DNA of 64,000 nucleotides from Chitinibacter sp. FCG-7 (lineage in GTDB: Bacteria; Pseudomonadota; Gammaproteobacteria; Burkholderiales; Chitinibacteraceae), in assembly GCF_040047665.1 (NCBI RefSeq), contig NZ_CP157355.1:2170001-2234000 (forward strand), read 5' to 3'. Below, in pieces: positions 45,311 to 53,114 of the stretch (the first letter of the stretch is position 1; every line of letters begins with the position of its first letter). The notes beneath the pieces were generated by a model. The model was not told the origin of the DNA and ran no database searches. It saw only the letters and a list, made by a program, of their open reading frames with translations. The position numbers and the translations under genes are program-made.

Positions 45311-45954
45311 GGCGCACTCAGTGCCTTGTTGATCAAATCGCTCAGCTGCTGATAGCCAAAACTCTGCAAAGGCTGGCCATTCACAAAATATGTCGGCGTT
45401 TTATTCACGCCCAGAGTTTGCGCATCGGCGATATCCTGCTGAACGATGGCCGCAATCGCGGGTGATTGCATATCACGTTGCAATTGCGCCATATCCAGAC
45501 CCAGCTGCGCTAGGATTGGCAAGGCGCGATTCACGTCGGCCTGATGGTTAATCGCCCATTGCGCCTGCGTTGCGAGCAAGGCTTCCAGCGCTTCCCAATA
45601 CTTGCCCTGTTTACGCGCGGCTTCCAGCGCCATCGCGACCTGATCCGCGCCTTGATGCAGCGGCGCGTAGCGCACCACCAGACGAATCTGCTCCGGGTGT
45701 TTGGCCATAATGTCTTTCACAAACGGGTAAAACGCCGCGCACGCTTCGCAAGCCGGGTCGAGAAACTCGACAATCGTCACCTTGGCATTGGTCGCGCCCA
45801 GAATCGGCGAATGCATGCGCATCAGCGCGGCCTGATTGCTTTGCACTTGCTCAGCCACCTGCGTGTGCTGTTGCTGCTTGAACATCAGTGTGCCGCCAAC
45901 AAAAAGCGCGAGCAGGGCGACGGCGGCGGCGATAAAAATCGTTTTCTGTTTCAT
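45307..45954 (-). CDS. DsbA-like thiol-disulfide oxidoreductase, membrane-anchored or exported
   Basis: A 215-residue thioredoxin-fold oxidoreductase. An N-terminal hydrophobic segment (5-24) may be an uncleaved anchor. The active site C69-E-A-C72 (D-P-A-C-E-A-C) and the cis-proline loop K-T-P-T-Y-F-V-N-G near 190 are present. It overlaps the dsbB-type gene by four bases, so the two form a dedicated oxidation pair. ATG 45954 is chosen by family fit; a longer upstream frame lies over dsbB. The stop codon is inside the MITE-like end. Confidence 0.86.
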   Translation of the reverse strand: MKQKTIFIAAAVALLALFVGGTLMFKQQQHTQVAEQVQSNQAALMRMHSPILGATNAKVTIVEFLDPACEACAAFYPFVKDIMAKHPEQIRLVVRYAPLHQGADQVAMALEAARKQGKYWEALEALLATQAQWAINHQADVNRALPILAQLGLDMAQLQRDMQSPAIAAIVQQDIADAQTLGVNKTPTYFVNGQPLQSFGYQQLSDLINKALSAP

Positions 45955-46394
45955 GGTTTTTCCCGAATCAAGGTAGCAAGGAGTGAAATATTGATCGCTG
46001 CAAAAGCGCAGACCGACATCAACGGAATCGTCAGAAAGCCAAACCATTCTGCGCTGACTTCCGAGCACGAAGAGCCTTGGCTACACGGGCTGGCCGACGC
46101 CGGAATGATGCCCAGCTGTAACAGCCAGTGATAAATGGCAAAGCCCAGACCCAATAGAGCCAGCGGCAGCGCATAGCGAACGACTTTGGTGTCCAGCGGG
46201 AACAGCGCCAGCGGCAGGATAATCGCCAGCGGAAACATAAAGATGCGCTGATACCAGCACAAAGTACACGGCGCAAGCCCCATCACTTCGCCAAAGAAGA
46301 GCGCCCCAAGCGTACTGCCCGCGGCGATTAGCCAAGCAAAAAAGATCAAGCACCACGTGCTATTGAGTTCGTTGGAGTGGGGTTGTTGCGGCAA
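45951..46394 (-). CDS. dsbB: disulfide bond formation protein DsbB-type quinone reductase
   Basis: A 147-residue four-helix membrane protein that re-oxidises its DsbA partner with quinone. Cysteine pairs C43-T-L-C46 and C104...C110 are in the expected periplasmic loops. The start is TTG at 46394, preceded by AAGGG at good spacing; no ATG fits. It overlaps the DsbA-like gene by four bases. Confidence 0.9.
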   Translation of the reverse strand: MPQQPHSNELNSTWCLIFFAWLIAAGSTLGALFFGEVMGLAPCTLCWYQRIFMFPLAIILPLALFPLDTKVVRYALPLALLGLGFAIYHWLLQLGIIPASASPCSQGSSCSEVSAEWFGFLTIPLMSVCAFAAINISLLATLIREKP

Positions 46395-46512
46395 GATAAA
46401 CCCTTAGCCCAGCGGGCAGCCAAAATAGGATAGACCGTGGATTGTAATTTGGGTTCTGAGAAAAAAAGAGGTAGTTTTACCTATGTCACTGGCGACTGCC
46501 GATAGTAGTGGT

Positions 46513-47541
46513 CTAGTTTTTCGATGGTAAGCTGGTATGAATATATTCAAAGTTCCAATTTGCAACTCCTTCGCAACCAGCCATGAGGTAATTGACTGGA
46601 ACTTGAATGTGAGGGTGGGTCATTATGTGCATTCTTTCAATGATCTGCGCTTTCAAGTCGGCGTCAAGCCCATCCCACCATGAAATCCGCATTGCATGAT
46701 TTTCGCAGCATGAAATTACAAAACGCAAAAGTGCATCCTCTAGTTTTTTGCCGTTGGCGACAATATTTGCTAATGATTGAATGAATGGAAAACATGTTTT
46801 GTTGCTGGAAACATGCCAGCCGAATCCAAATGCCCATCCGTTCTCCATAGGGGCGGAGAAAAAAGTAATAAGATCTAATCGTTCGGTTAAGACACCAAGA
46901 TCTTGAAGGATTTTGCCCTCAAAATCGTAGTCTGGATAAAGTACACCTGAAAATTGTAATTGGCAGGGTGATGAGGAGGTGAAACAGATAAATTCGAATT
47001 GCTCAAAATCACTATTAAGTATGACTGAATCGAATAGGGATTTATGTCGTTGTAGGTTCGCAAGCGCATTGCTGTGACCCAAATGGCTATGCTTAAGGAA
47101 ACTGAGTTGGTGTCGGTTAAGATCTGTATGACTTGTCATGTTACTTATGGTGGTAACAGCATTTTCTTTTACAAAGTATTCGCGACACAAACATCTAAAA
47201 GCATACAGAGCAATCTGCTCTTTTGTGGGTTCTAGTGGGTATTTGTCAATTGGTTCAAATAGTTGATTGTCGTGCAGCTTGCAGAAACCCAAAAAAGTCG
47301 AGGCCTGTTTTATACCAATCTTTTTTAGATCAGGGATACCGTTGTTTTTTCTTAAAACGGCTAATTCGTTATTCAACCGGTATACATGACCATTCTCGGC
47401 TATGAGGCTAAGTTGCCCACTTTTTTGAATCGAGTGGGCCTTAATAATTTTATCGCAGCGCTCTCCGTGCGAGTGGTGTAGGCAGCGCCCTCGTTGCATC
47501 TGTTTTTGAAACTCTAGGAGATAGTCATAAGCAAAGGGCAA
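46513..47541 (-). CDS. AT-rich orphan protein with HNH-like Cys/His pattern, function unknown
   Basis: A 342-residue protein with no signal peptide or membrane segment. The N-terminal third has C20-x8-C29, H36 (K-A-H-S-I-Q-K-S-G), G-H-V-Y at 51-54 and G-F-C87-K-L-H90-D. This spacing suggests a zinc-binding treble clef as in HNH-type endonucleases; the catalytic residues cannot be assigned with confidence. The remainder is unrecognised. TTG start 47541 has AAGGA upstream. The gene is clearly more AT-rich than its neighbours and stands alone between dsbB and an ABC transporter, which suggests lateral acquisition. It could be a nuclease or a structural zinc protein. Confidence 0.65.
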   Translation of the reverse strand: MPFAYDYLLEFQKQMQRGRCLHHSHGERCDKIIKAHSIQKSGQLSLIAENGHVYRLNNELAVLRKNNGIPDLKKIGIKQASTFLGFCKLHDNQLFEPIDKYPLEPTKEQIALYAFRCLCREYFVKENAVTTISNMTSHTDLNRHQLSFLKHSHLGHSNALANLQRHKSLFDSVILNSDFEQFEFICFTSSSPCQLQFSGVLYPDYDFEGKILQDLGVLTERLDLITFFSAPMENGWAFGFGWHVSSNKTCFPFIQSLANIVANGKKLEDALLRFVISCCENHAMRISWWDGLDADLKAQIIERMHIMTHPHIQVPVNYLMAGCEGVANWNFEYIHTSLPSKN

Positions 47542-47633
47542 CTGCCTGATCCTTATTGAATGAAATTCAAAATCAAGTTTGTAAAAATCTAGTTATTCAG
47601 ACATAAAAACTAGAGATTGTGCAATTGGGCGGG

Positions 47634-48890
47634 TTAATGCGGACTCAATCCATCACTCAGCGACATTCGATACGCGCGCCAAGCGGGGAGGGCGGCGATC
47701 AGGCATCCGGCCAATAAAGTCAGCCCCATCAATAGCCACTCCGTGGCGCTGGGCGTGGCAATCGCAATGTTTAGGCTATATACCTCATGTAGTATTGGCT
47801 TGCAGGCCAATAGCATTGCGTAGAGCAGGGCAATACCTGCTGTAATGCCTGCGCTCACCAATAGTAGTGTCTCGCCCATCACCAAGGCGAAAATCTGCCA
47901 CGCGCGGGCGCCGACTGAGCGCAGGATCGCCATTTCACGTCGCCGCTCGTTCAAGCCAGTGAGCAGCGCGGTCAGCATGCCCATCAGGCCAATGACCAAT
48001 ACAAAGCCTGACACGACGCTGAGCGCTTGCTCGGCAATCTTCATTAATTGCCACAGCTCGGATAGCGCAACGCCGGGCATAATCGCCATCAGCGATTCAT
48101 CACTGTATTGATTGACGGCGCGCTGGTAGCCGAAAATCGCCGTGCGCGATTTCAGTCCGACATAAAACGCCGTGATGCTGCTTGGCGGTGGCAGTGTGCG
48201 GTCTTGATCGGCCGCCAGCACGCCGGTGCTTGATAACAGCGACGCGCTGCCCGATTCCCAGCCTTCGTGAATCGCGGTCAGTCCGTCGAGCGAGACGTGC
48301 ACGGTGTCATCCACTGGCGTGCCGGTGGGCGCGAGAATGCCGACGATGGTGAAAGGCTGATCATCGTGTTCACTCATCGCGCCTTCGCCACTGCCGTGGG
48401 TGAGGACAATATTTTGCCCTAGGCTGTAGCGCATTTTGGCTGCAACATTGGCGCCGAGTACCGCATCGTGCGTTTTCTCGAAAGGCTTGCCCTGGCTAAA
48501 TTGCAGCTGGGAGTCTTCGCCATAGCGCAGGTATTTGAAATAATCGCCCGTCGTGCCGAGCACGGCAAAACCGTGATGACTGTCGCCCAGCGACACCGGA
48601 ATCGTCCATGCCACGCGGCGATCTTTGGCGAGCGCTTGGTAGCTATCCCAGCCGATATTATTGGTCGCGTTGCCGACGCGAAACACGCTGTACAGCAGCA
48701 ATTGCACCGAGCCAGTACGCGCGCCGACGATCAGATCGGTGCCGCTGACGGTGTTGGCAAAGCTGGATCGTGCCTCGCTGCGCAGGCGCTCGACGCCAAC
48801 GAGCAATAGCACCGAGAGTGCGACGGTCAGCACCGCCAGCGCCACGGTGAGGCGACGATTGAGCAGGCTGCGCAGTGCAATCTTAAGCAT
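47634..48890 (-). CDS. FtsX/MacB-like ABC permease, probable Zrg-type zinc-linked system
   Basis: A 418-residue permease with one N-terminal membrane helix (about 15-35), a large periplasmic domain (40-260) and three C-terminal helices ending A-W-R-A-Y-R-M-S-L. This FtsX-like topology is used by mechanotransmission ABC systems rather than simple importers. Overlaps the ATPase gene by eight bases. With DUF2796 and DUF3299 genes upstream it matches, from memory, the Vibrio ZrgABCDE arrangement. Confidence 0.82.
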   Translation of the reverse strand: MLKIALRSLLNRRLTVALAVLTVALSVLLLVGVERLRSEARSSFANTVSGTDLIVGARTGSVQLLLYSVFRVGNATNNIGWDSYQALAKDRRVAWTIPVSLGDSHHGFAVLGTTGDYFKYLRYGEDSQLQFSQGKPFEKTHDAVLGANVAAKMRYSLGQNIVLTHGSGEGAMSEHDDQPFTIVGILAPTGTPVDDTVHVSLDGLTAIHEGWESGSASLLSSTGVLAADQDRTLPPPSSITAFYVGLKSRTAIFGYQRAVNQYSDESLMAIMPGVALSELWQLMKIAEQALSVVSGFVLVIGLMGMLTALLTGLNERRREMAILRSVGARAWQIFALVMGETLLLVSAGITAGIALLYAMLLACKPILHEVYSLNIAIATPSATEWLLMGLTLLAGCLIAALPAWRAYRMSLSDGLSPH

Positions 48891-49584
48891 TCTCCATCTC
48901 CACGCTGCAGCGATTGAGGCTACTCAGGCTAACGCTGCGATCAAACGCGGCGGCCAGTTGCGGATCGTGGCTGACCATCAGCACGGCGGTGTTGTGCTCA
49001 TGCGCGCATTCAAACAGCAGCTCGATAAATGCGCTGCGCCGCTCGGCATCGAGCGCCGAGGTGGGTTCGTCGGCAATCAGGATTTCCGGTGCGCCAATCA
49101 AGGCGCGGGCCAGCGCCACGCGTTGCTGCTGGCCAACCGAGAGCGCGCTGACGGGCCGTTCGAGATAGGGCGTTAGATCGAGCCGGTCGAGCAGGTGTAG
49201 GGCTTGGGCCTTGGTGCTGCCGGAAAAAGCCTGCGCCCGCTCGCGGCGGATTTTGGAAAACTGGCACGACAGCAGCACATTATCGAGCACCGACAAATAG
49301 CTCAGCAGATTAAATTGCTGAAACACATAGCCAATGTGATCGGCGCGGAAATGGTCGCGCGCAGCATTTGATAGCGCCGCGAGGTTTTGCCCCAGAATAC
49401 GAATTTCGCCCCGTTGCGGCAGATGAATGCCGGTGAGCAATGACAGCAGCGTGCTTTTGCCGCTGCCGCTGGGGCCATGCAAAAACAGCCGCTCGCCCGC
49501 CGCGAGCGAGAATTGCGGCATATCCAAAGTGGCATGCTTGGCGCCGCGCCAAGTAAATTGCACATCGGCCAGCTCGATTAACAC
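48883..49584 (-). CDS. ABC transporter ATP-binding protein, LolD/MacB type
   Basis: A 233-residue ATPase partner of the FtsX-like permease. Walker A G-P-S-G-S-G-K-S-T, Q-loop V-F-Q-Q-F-N-L-L, signature L-S-V-G-Q-Q-Q-R-V-A, Walker B L-I-A-D-E-P-T-S-A-L-D and switch S-H-D are all present. GTG 49584 is chosen because AAGGA lies seven bases upstream; a TTG at 49632 would add 16 unusual residues. Part of the four-gene minus-strand cluster. Confidence 0.88.
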   Translation of the reverse strand: MLIELADVQFTWRGAKHATLDMPQFSLAAGERLFLHGPSGSGKSTLLSLLTGIHLPQRGEIRILGQNLAALSNAARDHFRADHIGYVFQQFNLLSYLSVLDNVLLSCQFSKIRRERAQAFSGSTKAQALHLLDRLDLTPYLERPVSALSVGQQQRVALARALIGAPEILIADEPTSALDAERRSAFIELLFECAHEHNTAVLMVSHDPQLAAAFDRSVSLSSLNRCSVEMENA

Positions 49585-49639
49585 AGCGAAATCCTTGCGC
49601 GTGGTGGTAGGCAAATGGCGCGTGCTTTGCAAACGCCGT

Positions 49640-50140
49640 TTATTTTAGATTCAGGTTTTGACCCGATTTGAGCGTAACTTGCTTTTGGCCTTTGTCGCTG
49701 GCGATATTGGCCGTTAGCTTTTTAAAGTTGGGGAAGTTTTTCCACAATGGCAGCGCAATGCTGGCCGGTACGCTGGTGCAGTCAAAGCGATATTCTGCGT
49801 CGATATCGCTATGCTCGCCTTTTTTAAAGCTCGGCATATTCACCACCGGGGTGGCAGCTTTGCATTGCGCCGCGGCGTCGGGGGCAAACAGCGCTGCGGC
49901 TTGCTTGAGCTGTTCGGTGACTGCTTTGAGCTTGGCTTTTTCGGCCTCGGTTTTGGGCGTGCGCTCAAAACCGAGCAAATTGTCGGCGGGCGATTCCAGT
50001 GCGATCAGCAGCGTTTTGCCTTCAATCGCTACATCAATTTGTGCCACGCCATGCACATGCGCGCCATGCGCATGGCTATGCTCTTTGGCAAAGGAAGCGA
50101 GGGGTATTGCGATGCAGGCCATTGCAATTAAATTCTTCAT
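49640..50140 (-). CDS. DUF2796 (ZrgA-like) periplasmic metal-binding protein
   Basis: A 166-residue exported protein: signal peptide 1-18 (A-S-F-A-K), then a histidine-rich stretch (H-S-H-A-H-G-A-H-V-H-G at 21-31) typical of zinc-binding DUF2796/ZrgA proteins, and two cysteines (C93 and C120 region). It should act in the periplasm as the metal-binding part of the adjacent ABC system. It is separated from DUF3299 by 27 bases and from the ATPase by 55. Confidence 0.84.
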   Translation of the reverse strand: MKNLIAMACIAIPLASFAKEHSHAHGAHVHGVAQIDVAIEGKTLLIALESPADNLLGFERTPKTEAEKAKLKAVTEQLKQAAALFAPDAAAQCKAATPVVNMPSFKKGEHSDIDAEYRFDCTSVPASIALPLWKNFPNFKKLTANIASDKGQKQVTLKSGQNLNLK

Positions 50141-50167
50141 AGATATACCTTCGTATGTATATGGTGA

Positions 50168-50827
50168 TTATTTAGCAGCAGATTTTTTGTATTCGCGCAC
50201 TTCGCTGGCTTGCATTTGATAGCCGACCGCCACATCGCTGGCCCCATCGGCCAGTGCCAGATTGGCTTTGGTCGATTTGATCGTCAGCTTGCCGACGATG
50301 GTGACCGGCGCAAACAGTTCGCCCTGTTCATAGCCTTTCGGGTATTGCACGACGATCATCTGGTTGGGCGGTGGCGCCGGGACGTGAATACACGCGCCAA
50401 TCACCGGCACCAGCAGAAATTCGGTTACTTTTTTGCCACTCTGCTTGAGCGGCAGCAAGTAGCCATCGAGCTGCACTTGCTGATTATTCAGCGCCGGGAT
50501 CATCTCGCGCGTGCGCTTTTTTTCAAAGGCTTCGATTTCGTTAATCAGCGCCGAGAGCTCGCTGTGATTTTCCTTGATCAGCTTGATGTCGTTGGGCGTG
50601 AGTTCGGACGCTTTGAGCTTGCCGTTATCAAGCATGGCTTTGAGTTCGCGCTGCTGCACGGCGCGCATCAGCCGGGTTTTTTCTTCCTGCGTCATTTTAT
50701 TGATCGTGGCGCGCAGGCTGGCCGAATCAGGCTGCAGGTCTGACCATTTGACCAGTTTGACGTCATTAGCCCAGACATTAAATGCCAGCAATGCACTGGC
50801 AATGGCAAATAAAAAACGCAGTGGCAC
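50168..50827 (-). CDS. DUF3299 exported protein
   Basis: A 219-residue exported protein with signal peptide 1-20 (A-L-L-A-F-N-V-W-A-N) and the DUF3299 core at the C-terminus (G-Y-L-L-P-L, V-P-V-I-G-A-C-I-H-V-P-A-P-P-P-N-Q-M-I). A long helical insert (about 30-100) precedes it. GTG 50827 has AAGGAAG seven bases upstream. First gene of the DUF3299-DUF2796-ATPase-permease cluster. The C-I-H-V-P motif could hold a metal; role unproven. Confidence 0.8.
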   Translation of the reverse strand: MPLRFLFAIASALLAFNVWANDVKLVKWSDLQPDSASLRATINKMTQEEKTRLMRAVQQRELKAMLDNGKLKASELTPNDIKLIKENHSELSALINEIEAFEKKRTREMIPALNNQQVQLDGYLLPLKQSGKKVTEFLLVPVIGACIHVPAPPPNQMIVVQYPKGYEQGELFAPVTIVGKLTIKSTKANLALADGASDVAVGYQMQASEVREYKKSAAK

Positions 50828-50859
50828 GGTTGCTTCCTTCGCGAGGGATGAGGCGCTAT

Positions 50860-50874
50860 TGTAACCAAGTTGCA
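50860..50874 (-). promoter_or_regulatory. possible operator upstream of the DUF3299 gene
   Basis: TGTAAC-CAA-GTTGCA is a 6-3-6 inverted repeat with one mismatch, 33 bases before the GTG start. Zur-type sites are similar in design, but it does not match a Zur consensus I can quote. Low confidence. Confidence 0.3.
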
Positions 50875-50924
50875 TTTATCGTGTGTGAAATTGCACGGGT
50901 TTGCCGAGAGGACTGTTTGCTGCT

Positions 50925-51611
50925 TTATTCGAGCTTGGTAATTTGCTGCTGAAAGCGCGCCAGCGAGCCGTCTTTCTGCATTTTCTCCAGCGCCCGGCTG
51001 AGTTTTTTGGCGACGGCCTGATGTTTGGGGTCCAACCAGATATGCGTGCCCATGCGGGCAAATTCGTCTTTTTTCAGCGCAGGCGTTGCCGAATGGAATT
51101 CGTGATCAACCGGCGTGCCCGAATTGAGCACGCAAACCTGAACCCGGCGGGCTTTGACCATCCGGATGCAGGCAGAAATACTATCGTTTGGGTTCAGATT
51201 GGCACGTCCGCCCAATTGAAGTTCGACGGTCACAATGCCGCGTGGATAGGCCACGTCCAGCCCGTACAGATCCGACCATTGCCGGATGTGCTGCTCATAC
51301 GAGATGGCGTAAAAATACAGCGGGAAATACGAGGGCTCAACGCGGATCAGCTTGGGATAGCGCAGGCCAAATTCGGCGCTGCGGCCCGCATCGCCGTCAA
51401 ATTTCTGCTCCTGCAATTCCAGCTCGGCGCGGCGGGCTGGGCGGTAGCTGAGGGTGTAGGGAATCTGACTGAGCTCAAACAGCGTCTTGATCAATTGCGC
51501 CTGAGCTTTGCCGATGGCTTGCTGCTGATCAACCGGCGTTACCAGATGAATGGTTTGCTCCGCCTGTGCCGTGGCGGTATAGATCAGCATCGCAATCGCC
51601 AGCCTGCGCAT
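50925..51611 (-). CDS. periplasmic amino-acid-type solute-binding protein
   Basis: A 228-residue protein with a signal peptide (T-A-Q-A at about 14-17) and the SBP_bac_3 fold. It ends in the usual helical tail (L-S-R-A-L-E-K-M-Q-K-D-G-S-L-A-R-F). Shorter than transport-linked relatives and without permease or ATPase genes. It has internal cysteines at A-C-I-R and V-C-V-L. Ligand unknown. Probably independent of the DUF3299 cluster. Confidence 0.72.
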   Translation of the reverse strand: MRRLAIAMLIYTATAQAEQTIHLVTPVDQQQAIGKAQAQLIKTLFELSQIPYTLSYRPARRAELELQEQKFDGDAGRSAEFGLRYPKLIRVEPSYFPLYFYAISYEQHIRQWSDLYGLDVAYPRGIVTVELQLGGRANLNPNDSISACIRMVKARRVQVCVLNSGTPVDHEFHSATPALKKDEFARMGTHIWLDPKHQAVAKKLSRALEKMQKDGSLARFQQQITKLE

Positions 51612-51655
51612 CTCTTTAGCCCTTATTCGAGTTCACGCAGGCTTTGCTGCGCCAT

Positions 51656-52420
51656 CTAATCATGCAGGCGGCGGCGAAATAGCCAGCGCTGTGCATCACT
51701 TTCCTGCTCAATCCACTGATAGCCTTCCAGATCAAACGCTTTGAGCTGCTCGGCGTCTTCAATCCCGTTGAGGGCAGCATAGCGCACCATCAGGCCACGT
51801 GCGCGCTTGGCATAAAAACTGATGATTTTGTACTGGCCGTTTTTATAGTCTTCAAACACCGGCGTAATCAGCCGTGCGGTGAGCTGCTTGGGTTTCACCG
51901 CTTTGAAATACTCATCGCTGGCCAGATTGACCACGGTGTGGCCCTCCAGCGCGTTGATGGTGTCGGTGATTTGCGTGCCCCAGAAATGGTAAAGATGATC
52001 ACCGCGCGGGTTGGTCAGCCGCGTACCCATTTCCAGCCGGTAGGGCTGCATCAGATCCAGCGGGCGCAGCAGGCCATACAGGCCCGATAAAATCCGCAGA
52101 TGATAGCTCAGGTAGTCAAGTTGCGCTGGCGCAAGGCTTTTGGCCGCCAGCCCTTCGTACACATCGCCCATAAACGCCAGCACGGCCTGTTTGGCGTTGC
52201 CGGGGTTAAAGTCGCTGTGCCAGCTGTGGTAGCGGCCGACGTTCAGTACCGCCAGTTCGTCGGAAATCTTCATCAGCTTGGCGATGTCGGAGGGGGATTT
52301 TTCGCGCAAAACGGTGATTAATTGCTGCGACTGATCCAGAAAATCCGGCAGCGTAAAGTGCGCCGTAGTCGGGGGCGTGGTGTAGTCCAGCGTTTTGGCC
52401 GGGGAAATCAACATCAACAT
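51656..52420 (-). CDS. yaaA: peroxide stress protein YaaA
   Basis: A 254-residue YaaA/DUF328 protein ([17 protein letters not shown], then K-x-Y-E-G-L-A-A, E-M-G-T-R-L). In E. coli it limits free iron and damage during peroxide stress and has a DNA-binding fold. Two possible ATGs (52420 and 52414) occur; neither has a strong ribosome-binding site. Confidence 0.95.
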   Translation of the reverse strand: MLMLISPAKTLDYTTPPTTAHFTLPDFLDQSQQLITVLREKSPSDIAKLMKISDELAVLNVGRYHSWHSDFNPGNAKQAVLAFMGDVYEGLAAKSLAPAQLDYLSYHLRILSGLYGLLRPLDLMQPYRLEMGTRLTNPRGDHLYHFWGTQITDTINALEGHTVVNLASDEYFKAVKPKQLTARLITPVFEDYKNGQYKIISFYAKRARGLMVRYAALNGIEDAEQLKAFDLEGYQWIEQESDAQRWLFRRRLHD

Positions 52421-52448
52421 CTGGGCTTGCTCGGTAGGGTATATGAAT

Positions 52449-52473
52449 AAAGGCCAATACTGGATTGGCCTTT
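52449..52473 (-). terminator. terminator of the two-component operon
   Basis: AAAGGCCAAT pairs with ATTGGCCTTT across a five-base loop, and TTTATT follows on the minus strand. Confidence 0.78.
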
Positions 52474-52496
52474 GGGGTTATACATTCCAGGGTATT

Positions 52497-53114
52497 TTAG
52501 CTAACGTCAACGCCTGAATCGCGCAGGCGGGCAGCCAGCTCCATGGCGGTTTTAACCTGCATTTTTTCCAGAATGCGCGCGCGATGCACTTCAACCGTTT
52601 TCATCGAAATCGACAAATCATCGGCAATTTGCTTGTTCAGGCGGCCGGTGAGAATCAGCTTCATCACCTCGGTTTCGCGTGGCGTCAGACAGGCTAGTCG
52701 CTCGCCAACGGCGGTGCGGTTTTCCCATTCGCTGCGATTCATCTGATCCATCGACAGGCAACCTTCGACCAAATCGACGATGTCATTATCCGAAAATGGC
52801 TTTTCGATAAAGTCGGCCGCACCTTGCTTGAGCGCGGCCACCGCCATCGGCACGTCGCCGTGGCCGGTGAGGAACACCACCGGCGGCGTGTAGGCGCGCT
52901 CTTGCAGCTTGCTAAACAACTCCATGCCGCCCATACCGGGCATGCGCACGTCCAGAATCAGGCAGCCAAACGCATCCGGATTGTAATTGGCCAGCAGTTC
53001 TTCGGCGCTGGCAAACAGCTGCGCCGAATGATTGCGGGTTGAAAACAGCCACGACAGAGCGTCGCGGATGGCGTCGTCGTCATCAACAATGGCAATGTGG
53101 CGATTAAGGCTCAT
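52497..53114 (-). CDS. LuxR/FixJ-family response regulator
   Basis: A 205-residue regulator with a receiver (acidic D11-D14, phospho-acceptor Asp55 in L-I-L-D-V-R-M-P, Lys in E-K-P-F) and a C-terminal LuxR helix-turn-helix (L-T-P-R-E-T-E-V-M, T-V-E-V-H-R-A-R). Similar in type to FixJ and DctR. Overlaps the sensor-kinase gene by 11 bases, so they form one operon. Targets unknown. Confidence 0.9.
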   Translation of the reverse strand: MSLNRHIAIVDDDDAIRDALSWLFSTRNHSAQLFASAEELLANYNPDAFGCLILDVRMPGMGGMELFSKLQERAYTPPVVFLTGHGDVPMAVAALKQGAADFIEKPFSDNDIVDLVEGCLSMDQMNRSEWENRTAVGERLACLTPRETEVMKLILTGRLNKQIADDLSISMKTVEVHRARILEKMQVKTAMELAARLRDSGVDVS

